A stretch of DNA of 64,000 nt from Mariprofundus ferrinatatus (GTDB lineage: Bacteria; Pseudomonadota; Zetaproteobacteria; Mariprofundales; Mariprofundaceae): the NCBI RefSeq assembly GCF_002795825.1, contig NZ_CP018800.1:248001-312000 (forward strand). The letters run 5' to 3'. This document shows, one piece after another, positions 44,559 through 54,285 of this stretch (positions are counted from its first letter, which is position 1; each line of letters starts with the position of its first letter). The position numbers were made by a program, and so were the translations under genes. The notes under the pieces are model-generated. The model ran no database searches. It saw only the letters and a list, made by a program, of their open reading frames with translations, and was not told the DNA's origin.

Positions 44559-45818
44559 ATGATGCAATCCGATTTTTACCATGAGACACAGGTAGCCGGT
44601 GGACCGCTTGTGTTAAGTCACCATATGCCTGCTGCCCAGAGTGTCGCACTCGGGATATTTATCGATGTCGGCAGTCGTGATGAACTGAAATCACAGGCTG
44701 GCATTACGCATGCGCTCGAGCATATGTTGTTCAAGGGCACGAAAGAGATGGATGTGCATCAGCTTGCCGAGAAACTTGATGAGCTGGGTGGCAATGCCAA
44801 TGCCTATACTTCACGGGAGCGCACCTGTTTCCATCTGCATGTGCTGCATGAGAAGTGGCGCGAGGCACTGGATATTCTGGTTGCCATGGTTCAGGAGCCG
44901 GCGCTGCCCGCAGAGGAGTGGCGGCGTGAACGCGAAGTCATCTATGCCGAGATGGCGATGGTCGATGATACTCCCGAGGAGTGGGTGACTGACCAGCATG
45001 TGGCAGCACTCTTTCCGGATGACTCCATCGGTCTGCCGGTGCTCGGTTCACATGATTCGCTGGCGTCACTCTCTGACGATGATCTCGCCGCATTTCTTAA
45101 CAGGTGGTACTGCCCGCCGCGTATGCTGATTACAGCAGCAGGAAATATTGCGCATCAGGATCTGGTCGACGCCGTAGCTGCAGCCGGTTGGCGGAAATCC
45201 GGCGGCACGGAAAGCAGGAAGAAACCTGCTGCAATGGCAACGGGTGTGCAGGCGCTGAAGCGGGATGGGGAGCAGGCACAGATCGTGGTTTCAGTGCCAG
45301 GCCTGGCAGCAGCGTCGGATGCAAGACCGGTAGCGTGGCTTGCCAATCAGGTGCTCGGCGGCGGCATGAGTTCCCGGCTGTTTCGTGAGGTGCGTGAGAA
45401 GCGCGGACTCGCCTACAGTGTCGGTTCGCACCTGAACTCGCTCAGCGATGTCGGCACATGGTCGCTGAGCTGCGGACTTGAGCCTGAACGTGCGCCTGAG
45501 TGCGTGTCGCTGCTTTCAAAGCTGCTGGCTGAATTTCCTGCCAGCATCACCTCACATGAGGTCGAGCGGGCCCGCAAGCAGCTTGAGGTGCAGTTGAGGA
45601 TGGGGCTGGATTCCGTCGAGGGGCAGATGCTCTATCTCGGCGGCCGGCTTGATGAGCCCCTGCTTTTCTCTCCCATACAGTGGCTGGAGAAGATCAGGGC
45701 AGTCGGGGTTGATGAGGTTTCCGGCTGGGCAGAAGAACATCTTGCCGCAGGCATGCTGTGGAGTGTTGCCGCACCGGGTAAGGCACTGACAAAAATTTGT
45801 GATAATATTGCGCCATGA
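44559..45818 (+). CDS. M16 family zinc peptidase
   Basis: An insulinase-like peptidase of about 419 residues. The inverted zinc motif HALEH (HXXEH) is followed by MLFKGTKEM, and the second glutamate ligand lies in [34 protein letters not shown] marks the C-terminal M16 domain. These features match processing-peptidase-like M16B proteins found next to pnp in many bacteria. A TTG at 44550 has a better-placed ribosome site (AAGGA), so the start is uncertain. The end overlaps cysE. Confidence 0.9.
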   Translation: MMQSDFYHETQVAGGPLVLSHHMPAAQSVALGIFIDVGSRDELKSQAGITHALEHMLFKGTKEMDVHQLAEKLDELGGNANAYTSRERTCFHLHVLHEKWREALDILVAMVQEPALPAEEWRREREVIYAEMAMVDDTPEEWVTDQHVAALFPDDSIGLPVLGSHDSLASLSDDDLAAFLNRWYCPPRMLITAAGNIAHQDLVDAVAAAGWRKSGGTESRKKPAAMATGVQALKRDGEQAQIVVSVPGLAAASDARPVAWLANQVLGGGMSSRLFREVREKRGLAYSVGSHLNSLSDVGTWSLSCGLEPERAPECVSLLSKLLAEFPASITSHEVERARKQLEVQLRMGLDSVEGQMLYLGGRLDEPLLFSPIQWLEKIRAVGVDEVSGWAEEHLAAGMLWSVAAPGKALTKICDNIAP

Positions 45819-46555
45819 TGAGCGCAATCAGAGAAGATATCCGTACAGCATTCGACCGTGATCCCGCGACCCGATCCTCGTGGGAGGTGTTGACCTGCTA
45901 TCCCGGCCTGCATGCCATCTGGATGTATCGCCTGGCCCATGCGCTGTGGCGGCGCAATCTCTTCTGGCTGGGCCGCTTTGTTTCGCATATCGCACGTTTT
46001 CTGACCGGTATTGAGATTCATCCGGGAGCCACGATCGGCCGGCGTTTCTTTATCGATCACGGCATGGGTATTGTGATTGGAGAAACCACGGTAATCGGCG
46101 ACGATGTGACGCTTTACCATGGCGTGACACTGGGCGGCACAACCTGGGAGAAGACCAAGCGCCATCCAACGCTGTGTGATGGTGTGATTGTCGGCGCCGG
46201 CGCCAAGGTGCTCGGTGCCATTACCATCGGCCAGCAGTCGCGAATCGGCGCAAACTCCGTGGTATTCCGTGATGTGCCGGAGCATTCAACCGTGGTCGGC
46301 ATCCCGGGCACCGTCGTGGCGACTACCGAATCGCTGATCGAGGACGGTAAAATCAATCTTGATCACCATCTGCTGGCCAACCCGGTTGCCGAGGCGCTCG
46401 GCCATGTGCTGAAGATGATCGATGATGTGAACGCACGTATCGACACCTTCCATCCGGACGCCAAGGGGAATGAAGCGAAGGCATCCGATGACCTCGAGAA
46501 GGATCGTCTGAGCGAACAGGAGAAGCTGGAGCGTTTCCTCGGCGGCGGCATCTGA
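45815..46555 (+). CDS. cysE: Serine O-acetyltransferase
   Basis: Makes O-acetylserine, the cysteine precursor. 246 residues. A helical N-terminal part is followed by a left-handed beta helix of hexapeptide repeats ([36 protein letters not shown]) and the acetyl-CoA loop [18 protein letters not shown], ending with VVGIPGTVV. The ATG overlaps the M16 peptidase stop. A cysE-iscR-iscS order places cysteine supply beside its user. Confidence 0.95.
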   Translation: MMSAIREDIRTAFDRDPATRSSWEVLTCYPGLHAIWMYRLAHALWRRNLFWLGRFVSHIARFLTGIEIHPGATIGRRFFIDHGMGIVIGETTVIGDDVTLYHGVTLGGTTWEKTKRHPTLCDGVIVGAGAKVLGAITIGQQSRIGANSVVFRDVPEHSTVVGIPGTVVATTESLIEDGKINLDHHLLANPVAEALGHVLKMIDDVNARIDTFHPDAKGNEAKASDDLEKDRLSEQEKLERFLGGGI

Positions 46556-46609
46556 TTTCAGAATCCGTCATCGCATCCTGACTTATCAGATAACATTCAT
46601 TTGCGTTTA

Positions 46610-46641
46610 ATACTTGACTAAAAGGGTCTGGTTTATAATAT
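46610..46641 (+). promoter_or_regulatory. iscR promoter with an IscR-like operator
   Basis: TTGACT at 46614-46619 and TATAAT at 46634-46639 (spacing 14) or TAATAT at 46636-46641 (spacing 16) form a promoter. The bases from 46610, ATACTTGACT, match the left half of the type 1 IscR site of E. coli; the right half (GGTCTGGTTTAT) is weaker. Autorepression by IscR is therefore likely. Confidence 0.6.
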
Positions 46642-46679
46642 CCGACACTTTTACGCGGGTATTGTATCTGGAGGTTTAT

Positions 46680-47177
46680 ATGCGATTAACAAGCAAAGGA
46701 CGTTATGCTGTATCGGCCATGGTCGATCTCAACAAGCAGCAGGCCGGGGGCCCTGTCACGCTGGCAGCCATTTCCGAGCGCCAGTTTATCTCCCTCTCCT
46801 ATCTTGAGCAGCTGTTCAGGCGTCTGCGTGAGTCAGGTCTGGTTCGTTCCGTGCGTGGCCCGGGTGGCGGTTACCTGCTTGCCAAAGATCCGGACGATAT
46901 TTCGATTGCCGACATTATCCGGGCCGTGAATGAACCGGTACGTACGACCATGTGCGAGAACGGCGTGCGCGGCTGCCATCGCGGTAACCGTTGCGACACC
47001 CACCAGCTCTGGGAGTCGCTCGGTCAGCATATCTACCGTTTTCTGGATGCGGTCAGCCTGGAACAGGTTTGCAGCGAAAATGTGCTGCTCGACAATGTGG
47101 AACTGGGCGACGTGCGCAACTATATTCCGCAGCCTGAAACGCATGAGACGAAGGTGAATATTGCATCGATATCTTGA
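46680..47177 (+). CDS. iscR: Rrf2 family Fe-S regulator IscR
   Basis: A 165-residue winged-helix regulator that senses Fe-S status through a 2Fe-2S cluster. MRLTSKGRYAVSAMVDL and ISLSYLEQLFRRLRESGLVRSVRGPGGGYLL match IscR. The ligand set is complete: Cys92, Cys99, Cys105 and His108 (CENGVRGCHRGNRCDTH), with one extra residue in the first spacing compared with E. coli. GGAGGTTTAT precedes the ATG at 46680. The 3' end overlaps the start of iscS by 17 bases. Confidence 0.95.
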   Translation: MRLTSKGRYAVSAMVDLNKQQAGGPVTLAAISERQFISLSYLEQLFRRLRESGLVRSVRGPGGGYLLAKDPDDISIADIIRAVNEPVRTTMCENGVRGCHRGNRCDTHQLWESLGQHIYRFLDAVSLEQVCSENVLLDNVELGDVRNYIPQPETHETKVNIASIS

Positions 47178-48297
47178 CTGTAATGCCACATATCCGCAGC
47201 TGCCGATAAGCCTGGAGGCGATGGTTCAGGCAGCAACCGCTGCGCCAGGAAACCCTTCCAGCCTGCACTGGGCAGGACGCGCCGCACGCCGCATCGTAGA
47301 TGATGCCAGGGACACTCTTGCCGCCTTTGTCGGCGCCGAGTTGGGTAGTGTCGTCTATACATCAGGTGGCACCGAGGCGAATAATATTGCCATTCACAGT
47401 GTACTCTCCACGGCGAATCCCGGGCGCATCGTTACGACCGCCATCGAACACCCTGCAATCCTTAACCCGTTGGAGACGTTTGTGGCAGCCAACCCGGAGT
47501 GGGAACTTGTGAAGCTCCGCCCGAACAGGGACGGCGTGGTTACGGCCGATAGCGTTGAGGCAGCTATCAATGACGAGACCCGCTTGCTTTGCATGATGTA
47601 TGCCAATAACGAGAGTGGTGCCCTGCAGCCGGTTGAAGAGGTGGCAGCTCTCTGCCGCAACAGATCCATACCGATGCTTGTCGATGCGGTTCAGATGCTC
47701 GGCAAGGGTAGGCTCAGGTTCAATGAGCTCGGTATCGACTTTATGAGTATCTCTGCACACAAAATCGGCGGCCCCAAAGGTGTGGGCGCCCTGCTGGTGC
47801 GCCGCGGCGTGAGGCTCAAAGAGCTGACGCCGGGCGGAGGTCAGGAGCGAGGACGTCGCTCCGGCACCGAGAATGTGCCGGCTATCGCAGGCTTTTCAGC
47901 AGCCCTCGGCCAGCTTGATTTCAGTGTATGCAGACCGGTACGCGACCTCTTCGAGGCCGAGCTGGTTGAAAAGTTGCCCTATGTCGAAGTGGTGTCGCAA
48001 TGCGCAGTGCGCACCCCCAATACCAGTCTGGTGATTCTGCCGGGGCTGGATGGTGAGACGCTATTGATGCAGCTGGATCTGGCCGGCTTTGCCGTAGCAT
48101 CCGGCTCGGCCTGCTCATCCGGCAAGCGCGAGCCTTCGCATGTGCTGCTGGGGATGGGGTACTCCGAGCTTAAGGCGAGAAGCTCACTGCGTGTCAGCTT
48201 TGCTCCCGACAGTAGCCGTGAAGATGCGCTGGCGCTGGTTGAAGCACTGGTTGGCGCTGATAAGCGGCTTAAAGGCATGGCAGGCATCACTGCCTGA
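47161..48297 (+). CDS. iscS: Cysteine desulfurase (IscS/NifS type)
   Basis: PLP enzyme that provides sulfur for Fe-S clusters. 378 residues. YLDCNATYP at the N terminus, TSGGTEANN, the pyridoxal lysine in SISAHKIGGPKG, GGGQERGRRSGTENVP and the catalytic cysteine in SACSSGKREPSH. The start is a TTG at 47161 within the iscR end, four nucleotides after an AAGGTG-like site. DCNATYP departs from the usual DNNATTP. No iscU follows. Confidence 0.92.
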   Translation: MHRYLDCNATYPQLPISLEAMVQAATAAPGNPSSLHWAGRAARRIVDDARDTLAAFVGAELGSVVYTSGGTEANNIAIHSVLSTANPGRIVTTAIEHPAILNPLETFVAANPEWELVKLRPNRDGVVTADSVEAAINDETRLLCMMYANNESGALQPVEEVAALCRNRSIPMLVDAVQMLGKGRLRFNELGIDFMSISAHKIGGPKGVGALLVRRGVRLKELTPGGGQERGRRSGTENVPAIAGFSAALGQLDFSVCRPVRDLFEAELVEKLPYVEVVSQCAVRTPNTSLVILPGLDGETLLMQLDLAGFAVASGSACSSGKREPSHVLLGMGYSELKARSSLRVSFAPDSSREDALALVEALVGADKRLKGMAGITA

Positions 48298-48326
48298 TGC
48301 TATTCACGTAAACAGAGGTGGGGAAA

Positions 48327-48650
48327 ATGGATATTGAACTGACGCAACCGGCTCAGGCCCGCATCCGCGAAATTGTTGCTGCTGCAGGAAAAGCGGGACT
48401 CAGGCTCTCTGTCAAAGAGGCTGGCTGTTCAGGTCTGGAATATGTTATGGATACGGTGGATGGCCCGGCTGCAGGGGATATTGAAGCGGCATTCGACGGC
48501 TTTACGCTCTATGTTGATGCTGAATCCTATACCAGGGCGCTTACCGGCCTCAGGCTCGACTTCCAGAAGGATATGCTCTCGTCGGCTTTTGTTTACAACA
48601 ACCCCAACCAGAAAGGGAGTTGTGGCTGCGGTGTATCTTTCTCTGTCTGA
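48327..48650 (+). CDS. IscA/HesB-type Fe-S carrier
   Basis: A-type carrier of 107 residues. The three conserved cysteines are visible: one in KEAGCSGLEYVM and two in GSCGCGVSF. GAGGTGGGG precedes the ATG at 48327. It follows iscS by 29 bases. iscU, hscA, hscB and fdx are not in the window. IscA, SufA and ErpA cannot be told apart from sequence alone. Confidence 0.9.
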   Translation: MDIELTQPAQARIREIVAAAGKAGLRLSVKEAGCSGLEYVMDTVDGPAAGDIEAAFDGFTLYVDAESYTRALTGLRLDFQKDMLSSAFVYNNPNQKGSCGCGVSFSV

Positions 48651-48724
48651 GAACAATCAAGAAATCGAATTGAATTAAATCGTTCGGCCTCATAGCCTGA
48701 GTGCCAAAGTTTCAGGGGGCAGCT

Positions 48725-49258
48725 ATGTCGAATGTACTACTTTCCATCTCAGGTCATGATCGTCCCGGCATTGTTCGTGATGTTGCCGAATCGATGCTGC
48801 ATCTGAAGGCCAATATCGAGGACTCTTCGATGACTGCCCTGCGCGGTCGCTTCACCATGATGATGATCGTCAAGCTTCCGGAAGATCGCAGTATCAGCGA
48901 ATTGAAGGCCTCGCTGGCGGAGCTTGAGCAGCGTACCCGCCTTACGGTCCAGTCACAGGTGATCAGCGATGAGGAGGCGTCAAGCCAGGCGCTGGAGCCG
49001 GATCATGTTATTACTGTTCACGGTGCCGATACTGTCGGAATCGTGCATGCGGTGACCAATGCGCTGGCCGCTTTGAATTTTTCGATCGTCGATGTCTCTA
49101 CGCGATCGAAGGCATCCGATGATGGCGACGTTTACCTGATGGTGCTTGAGGTGGTTGCCGGCAGCCAGTCAAAGGCACTGAAGTCGGCAATGAAAAACGT
49201 GGCAGGCGATCTCGATATCGATGTCGAAGTACACACCCTGGATGACGCCGTTCTCTGA
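48725..49258 (+). CDS. Tandem ACT-domain protein (GcvR-like)
   Basis: 177 residues, two ACT domains: LLSISGHDRPGIVRDVAESM at the start and ITVHGADTVGIVHAVTNALA at about residue 97. This matches glycine-cleavage repressor-like proteins and the related tandem ACT group. Amino-acid binding is likely; the target is not clear and no gcv genes are near. AGGGGGCAGCT precedes the ATG. Confidence 0.87.
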   Translation: MSNVLLSISGHDRPGIVRDVAESMLHLKANIEDSSMTALRGRFTMMMIVKLPEDRSISELKASLAELEQRTRLTVQSQVISDEEASSQALEPDHVITVHGADTVGIVHAVTNALAALNFSIVDVSTRSKASDDGDVYLMVLEVVAGSQSKALKSAMKNVAGDLDIDVEVHTLDDAVL

Positions 49259-49276
49259 TCGAAGCTTGCAGTAGCT

Positions 49277-49771
49277 GTGCAATTTGAAATCCTGAAACAT
49301 CCGGATGAACGGCTTCGGGCCATGTCCGGGATCGTCTCATCCTTTGATGATGCGCTGAAGGCTCTTTTCAAGAGGCTTGAGGTCACCATGCGGGCTGGTC
49401 CAGGCGGGGTTGGCATTGCAGCGCCGCAGGTGGGCATAAACCAGCGGCTGGTGGTGGTGGATTGCAGTGCAAGCCTGCGACCCTGTAAGCATCATGGCTT
49501 GCTCTATATGGCCAATCCACATATCGAATCCAGAGAGGGGGAGTCGCTGGGTCGTGAAGGCTGCCTCTCCGTACCCGACTGGGTTGGCATGGTGGAACGG
49601 GCAAAGCGCATCCGCATCAGCTACAACGATATTCACGGCAAACGGCAGACCCTGAATGCGACCGGATTTGAGGCACGGGTGATACAGCATGAGGTCGATC
49701 ACCTTGACGGTATCCTGTTTATCGACCGTGTTATCTCCAGCAAGAGCCTGATGAGAAGATTGGATGCCTGA
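49277..49771 (+). CDS. def: Peptide deformylase
   Basis: Removes the formyl group from nascent proteins. 164 residues. All three motifs are intact: GVGIAAPQVG, EGCLSVPD and QHEVDHLDG (metal-binding Cys and two His). The start is GTG at 49277, giving QFEILKHPDERL, a usual N terminus. It overlaps mutM by eight bases. Confidence 0.95.
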   Translation: MQFEILKHPDERLRAMSGIVSSFDDALKALFKRLEVTMRAGPGGVGIAAPQVGINQRLVVVDCSASLRPCKHHGLLYMANPHIESREGESLGREGCLSVPDWVGMVERAKRIRISYNDIHGKRQTLNATGFEARVIQHEVDHLDGILFIDRVISSKSLMRRLDA

Positions 49772-50579
49772 GCTGCCCGAAGTGGAAACGGTGCGATCCG
49801 GGCTTGCACCACTGCTGCAGAATCGACAAATCATAAGGGTCACCGCCTATCGAAAGAACCTTAGATATCCGCTGCCGGATCTGTCAGAACTGATCGGGCG
49901 GAAGATCATGGGCGTCGCCAGAAGGTCGAAATATCTGCTGTTTGAGGTTGAGGGTGGTAAAACAGTGGTGTGGCATCTCGGCATGACCGGTCAGTTTCAT
50001 CTGCTCTCCCAGGAGAGTGAAAAAGGGGCGCATGAACATGTGCGTCTTGATCTGGATGACGGCCAGAGCCTGCGCTACCGCGATGCGCGCCGATTCGGGT
50101 ATGCCGGGCTGCTCGACGCCGCGACACTTGATCGGCACCCGTGGTTTGCACGGCTTGGCCCTGAACCGCTCAGTGATTCGTTTAGCCGTGACTTTCTGGC
50201 GGCTTCCTGCAACGGCAGAAAAGCGCCGATCAAGGCTGTGATCATGGATGCGGCAACGGTGGTCGGAGTGGGAAACATCTATGCCGCTGAATCGCTGTTT
50301 CGCGCCGGCATCCATCCGGCCAGGGCGGCGGGACGGATTTCGGAAAAGAGACTTGCGTTACTTGCTGTGTCAATCAAACAGGTGTTGCTGGAGGCTATCG
50401 AGGCGGGTGGAAGCACCATTAGCGACTTCGTCAAAGCGGATGGTAAACCGGGATACTTCGCGCATCGTTTTCAGGTCTACGGCCGTGAAGGCGCCCCGTG
50501 TTTCAGGTGTGCAAACAGGGTTAAACGTATGGTGCAGGCGGGCCGAAGCAGCTTCTACTGTCCGGGCTGTCAGCACTGA
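49764..50579 (+). CDS. mutM: Formamidopyrimidine-DNA glycosylase
   Basis: Repairs 8-oxoguanine and other oxidised purines. 271 residues. Begins MPELPEVETVRSGL with the catalytic Pro2 and Glu3, has GMTGQFHLL, the H2TH segment VVGVGNIYAAESLFRAGIHP, and a C-terminal zinc finger (CFRCANRV with CPGC). It overlaps def; no further gene follows for about 220 bases. Confidence 0.96.
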   Translation: MPELPEVETVRSGLAPLLQNRQIIRVTAYRKNLRYPLPDLSELIGRKIMGVARRSKYLLFEVEGGKTVVWHLGMTGQFHLLSQESEKGAHEHVRLDLDDGQSLRYRDARRFGYAGLLDAATLDRHPWFARLGPEPLSDSFSRDFLAASCNGRKAPIKAVIMDAATVVGVGNIYAAESLFRAGIHPARAAGRISEKRLALLAVSIKQVLLEAIEAGGSTISDFVKADGKPGYFAHRFQVYGREGAPCFRCANRVKRMVQAGRSSFYCPGCQH

Positions 50580-50796
50580 TTCGCTTGATCACGTGAAAAA
50601 GGTCCGCCGCACGGTTAAGATGCGCCGACTGTTTACAGGGAGTGAAAAACTTCATTCGTGAAGGTTTTTACTACGCAGTGGCAAGATATGATTGTGCCGC
50701 TGCATACAAAATCATGCGGAATACCGCCTGATTTTAGCAGGCCTTCCATGGCCTGCGAGGCTCACTGAACATATTCAGTCTGGGCGCATTTACAGG

Positions 50797-52521
50797 ATGG
50801 CAACCGGAGGCAAGGTGAAACAGGCATTGGAACAGGCTCTGCAGCAGGCTCTGCAGCAACTGCTCAAGGATATCGAAGGGGCAGAGATGCCGGATGTGCA
50901 GCTGACGCGTCCGAAGATGAAAGAGCATGGTGACTACGCCGCCAATGTGGCGATGCCGCTGGCGCGCCTGCTCAAGAGAAGCCCGCAACAGATTGCCGCC
51001 TCGATTCTTGAACTGGTGCAGTGGCCGGATGCCGTTGAGGGGGCCGACATTGCAGGTCCCGGCTTTATCAATATACGCCTTAAAAAGGCAAGCGAGGCGG
51101 GCATCCTGAAAACCATTCTCTCTGCCGGCGACAATTACGGCCGCGTAGAGCTGGACGAGCACTCTGAGAAGGTGAATCTCGAATTTGTATCCGCCAATCC
51201 GACAGGTCCGATGCATGTCGGTCATGCCCGAGGTGCGGTGGTCGGTGATGTCTTAGGTCGCCTGCTTGCAGTCTGCGGGCGCGATGTGCACCGCGAATAC
51301 TATATCAATGATGCCGGCGCCCAGATCGGAGTGCTGGCCGAATCGGTCTGGCTGCGCATGCGTGAACTGCAGGGCGAAACAGTTGAGTTTCCCGAATCGG
51401 CCTATCCCGGCGATTATGTGATTGATATTGCCCGTGGCCTGCTGGAGAAGTTCGAGTACCGCGAACTGGCGACGATGGATGCGGATAAACGGTTGCAAAT
51501 GATCGGCATGGATGCTGTGGCTGCCAATATGGATATGATCCGCGACGATCTGGCGGCTCTGAATATCTCTTTCGACCTCTACTTCTCCGAGAGTAATCTG
51601 CATCAATCCGGTCGTGTACTGGAACTGATCGAGAAGCTGAAAGCCGATGGCATTGTCTATCCGGGAACGCTGCCGCCACCGAAAGGTAAGGAGGTCGAGG
51701 ATTATACACCGGTCGAACAACTGCTCTTCCGCACCACCGATTTCGGTGATGATGTCGACCGCCCATTGGCCAAGCAGGATGGTACACCGACCTATTTCGC
51801 AGCCGATATCGCCTACCATGTCGACAAGTTTAAGCGCGGTTATGGTCGCATGATTGATGTGTGGGGCGCTGATCACGGTGGTTATGTTACCCGCGTGCAG
51901 GCAGCCATGAAGGCATTGACCGGACTGGAAGCGCAGCCCGATGTGCTGCTAGTGCAGATGGTGAACCTGACCCGCGATGGTAAACCTGTGCGCATGTCCA
52001 AACGCGCCGGAACCTTTGTAACCCTGCGCGAGGTGGTGGACGAGGTGGGTGCAGATGCAGTCCGTTTCAACTTCATGACCCGTCGTGTGGAGAGTCAGCT
52101 CGATTTCGACCTTGAAGTCGCCAAGAAGAAGAATGATGAGAACCCGGTCTATTATGTGCAGTACGCCTACGCCCGTATCTGCGCGATCCTGCGCAAAGCG
52201 GAGGAGGAGGGGGTCACTGTTCCGGCTGTGGAGGAGGTGGATCTCTCCCTGCTTACCTCCCATGAAGAGCAGAGGCTGATTTCACATATGCTCGGCTATC
52301 CTGATCTGTTGATGAAGGCAGCCGACAAGCTTGAGGCGTATCGTGTGGCCACCTACACCATGCGTCTGGCGGCCGATTTCCACAGCTTCTACCACAAACA
52401 CCGCGTGGTAACCGAGGATGCTGAACTGACTGCTGCGCGACTGTTGCTTGCCAGGGGGGTTGCACAGGTGATCCGAAATGCACTGGCCGTTCTCGGCGTT
52501 TCCGCACCGGAGCGCATGTAA
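50797..52521 (+). CDS. argS: Arginyl-tRNA synthetase
   Basis: Class I synthetase of about 574 residues. It has the N-terminal Add-1 domain, the HIGH-type motif HVGHARG at about residue 139, EYYINDAGAQI, and a degenerate KMSKS motif RMSKRAGTFV. The C-terminal anticodon-binding domain contains TYTMRLAADFHSFYHKHRV. The start is uncertain: ATG at 50797 has no ribosome site, while GTG at 50815 follows GGAGG closely. The SPOR-domain gene follows 32 bases downstream. Confidence 0.95.
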   Translation: MATGGKVKQALEQALQQALQQLLKDIEGAEMPDVQLTRPKMKEHGDYAANVAMPLARLLKRSPQQIAASILELVQWPDAVEGADIAGPGFINIRLKKASEAGILKTILSAGDNYGRVELDEHSEKVNLEFVSANPTGPMHVGHARGAVVGDVLGRLLAVCGRDVHREYYINDAGAQIGVLAESVWLRMRELQGETVEFPESAYPGDYVIDIARGLLEKFEYRELATMDADKRLQMIGMDAVAANMDMIRDDLAALNISFDLYFSESNLHQSGRVLELIEKLKADGIVYPGTLPPPKGKEVEDYTPVEQLLFRTTDFGDDVDRPLAKQDGTPTYFAADIAYHVDKFKRGYGRMIDVWGADHGGYVTRVQAAMKALTGLEAQPDVLLVQMVNLTRDGKPVRMSKRAGTFVTLREVVDEVGADAVRFNFMTRRVESQLDFDLEVAKKKNDENPVYYVQYAYARICAILRKAEEEGVTVPAVEEVDLSLLTSHEEQRLISHMLGYPDLLMKAADKLEAYRVATYTMRLAADFHSFYHKHRVVTEDAELTAARLLLARGVAQVIRNALAVLGVSAPERM

Positions 52522-52553
52522 TTGATGCTACCTCTTAGCCTGAGAGGGCAGAT

Positions 52554-53273
52554 ATGACACGCGATTATGCCAAAGTGCAGGCCTCATCCCGCGCCAAGGG
52601 GAAGAAAGAGAGCAACTCGGCCCTCCCGGTTCTGGCGATCATTGTTATTGCAGGGCTATGCTTCGGGGCTGGTTTCTGGCTGGGCGGAAACCAGCTGAAG
52701 CTGCCTGCTACAACAGACAAGGTATCCAAGGCGGAACTCAGTCGGGTGGAAGCGGAGCTGGAGAAGCGAGATGCTGAAGCCGCTCTGTTGCAGGCAAAGA
52801 TCGATGAGCTTGAAGATCAGGTCGGGCAGTGGAAGAGCAAGGCCGGAGCCGGTGCCCACACCAAGGTGGGTGAATTACAGTTTTACAAGGAGCTGCCGAA
52901 GCAGTCGGTCATGCCGGCGCCGGTCGCAGAGTCCGCGCCTGCACCGGCCAGAGCGATGGACAGGTCTCTTGAAGTGGATGCTCCGAAACAGGTTTCGGCT
53001 GAGCAGCCTGTAGTGGCTGCAAATCAACCTGTGACCGGTGGTTATCGCATCCAGCTCGGCTCCTTCAAGTCCAACAGTGATGCCATGAAGCTGCAGGCCA
53101 AGTTGATGAAGGGTGGATTCTCGGCATTTGTTTATACCGTCAACCTTGCTGAACGCGGTCAATGGTTCCGGGTCTATGCCGGGCCCTATGCCGACAAGGA
53201 AAAGGCGAGAGATGTGATTCGCGATATCGAAGGCAAGATGAAGATAAGAGGACTGCTGGTCAGCGATGGATGA
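52554..53273 (+). CDS. SPOR-domain membrane protein
   Basis: 239 residues. A basic N terminus is followed by one membrane helix (VLAIIVIAGLCFGAGFWLGG), a coiled coil (AELSRVEAELEKRDAEAALLQ), a Pro/Ala-rich linker and a C-terminal SPOR domain (GGYRIQLGSFKSNSDAMKL to MKIRGLLV). SPOR domains bind denuded septal glycan strands, so a role at the division site is expected, similar to FtsN. The gene often follows argS, as here. The next gene overlaps its end by eight bases. Confidence 0.9.
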   Translation: MTRDYAKVQASSRAKGKKESNSALPVLAIIVIAGLCFGAGFWLGGNQLKLPATTDKVSKAELSRVEAELEKRDAEAALLQAKIDELEDQVGQWKSKAGAGAHTKVGELQFYKELPKQSVMPAPVAESAPAPARAMDRSLEVDAPKQVSAEQPVVAANQPVTGGYRIQLGSFKSNSDAMKLQAKLMKGGFSAFVYTVNLAERGQWFRVYAGPYADKEKARDVIRDIEGKMKIRGLLVSDG

Positions 53274-54243
53274 GCGCGCCCGGCAGCGGGAAGCATGGCT
53301 CGCATCGGTACTTGGTGACAATGCGATTGCACCACTGGCCGGTGATGCTTCGTTTCGGCGCTATTTCAGGGTAAACTGCAAAGGCATTGATTATGTGCTG
53401 ATGGATGCGCCGCCCCAGCATGAGGATGTGAAGCCTTTTCTTGCTGTGCTCGCCTGGTTCAATGCGACTGGAATCCGCGTTTCCAGGCTGTTTGCCGAAA
53501 GCGTAACGCAGGGGTTCCTGCTGCTGGAGGATTTCGGTGATGAAACCTGGGCCAGCTATCGCGCTTCCGGAAATGACCTGAATGCGCTGTTTGAAGATGC
53601 GCTCTACCAGCTGCATCTGCTGCAGGGATCCGATCCGGGCATGGTTTTGCCGCGCTTTGATATGGCGCGAATGCGGCGCGAATGCGATCTCTATCTCGAC
53701 TGGTATCTGCCGAAGGTGGCTGGCGTTGAGCCGACCGCTGCGGAGCGTGAACAGTTCCACGCTAGTCTTGCGGCAACGCTTGAGACACTGACCGAAATCC
53801 CGGTCGTGCCTGTGCATCTTGATTATCATAGTCGAAACCTGATGCTGCCTGAGGGGAAATTGCCGCTCGGTATGATTGATTATCAGGATGCCGTAATGGG
53901 CCCTGTCACCTATGATCTGGCCTCGCTTCTCTACGACTGCTACCAGGATTATCCGGAACAGGAACGGCTGTTATGGAGTGAAAAGTTTTTCGGCAACCTG
54001 CCTCCACATTTGGCAGCGGCATTCGGCGGTTTTGATGACTGGCACCACAAACTGCGGCTCACTGCACTGCAGCGGCATATCAAGGCGATCGGCATTTTCG
54101 GGCGTCTTGCATATCGCGACGGCAAACTTCAGTTTCTGGATGAAATTCCGTTGACCCGCAAACACCTGCAAGATGAGATGGCTGCACTTGGCATGGCTCG
54201 GGAGCGTTTTCCACTGCTCTATATAGCACCTTCAAACCACTGA
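53266..54243 (+). CDS. Aminoglycoside-phosphotransferase-fold kinase, AmgK-like
   Basis: 325 residues of the APH kinase fold. GDASFRRYFRV, LLLEDFGDETW, the catalytic loop PVHLDYHSRNLML and the metal-binding IDYQDAVMGPVTYDLASLLYDCY match AmgK, which phosphorylates N-acetylmuramate and GlcNAc in a peptidoglycan-recycling route. No murU gene is adjacent. The start overlaps the SPOR gene. A terminator follows at 54286. Confidence 0.85.
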   Translation: MDERARQREAWLASVLGDNAIAPLAGDASFRRYFRVNCKGIDYVLMDAPPQHEDVKPFLAVLAWFNATGIRVSRLFAESVTQGFLLLEDFGDETWASYRASGNDLNALFEDALYQLHLLQGSDPGMVLPRFDMARMRRECDLYLDWYLPKVAGVEPTAAEREQFHASLAATLETLTEIPVVPVHLDYHSRNLMLPEGKLPLGMIDYQDAVMGPVTYDLASLLYDCYQDYPEQERLLWSEKFFGNLPPHLAAAFGGFDDWHHKLRLTALQRHIKAIGIFGRLAYRDGKLQFLDEIPLTRKHLQDEMAALGMARERFPLLYIAPSNH

Positions 54244-54285
54244 ACTTGTTTCTGTAGCCTCTTCGCGTAGGGTCCCGCCCCATCT

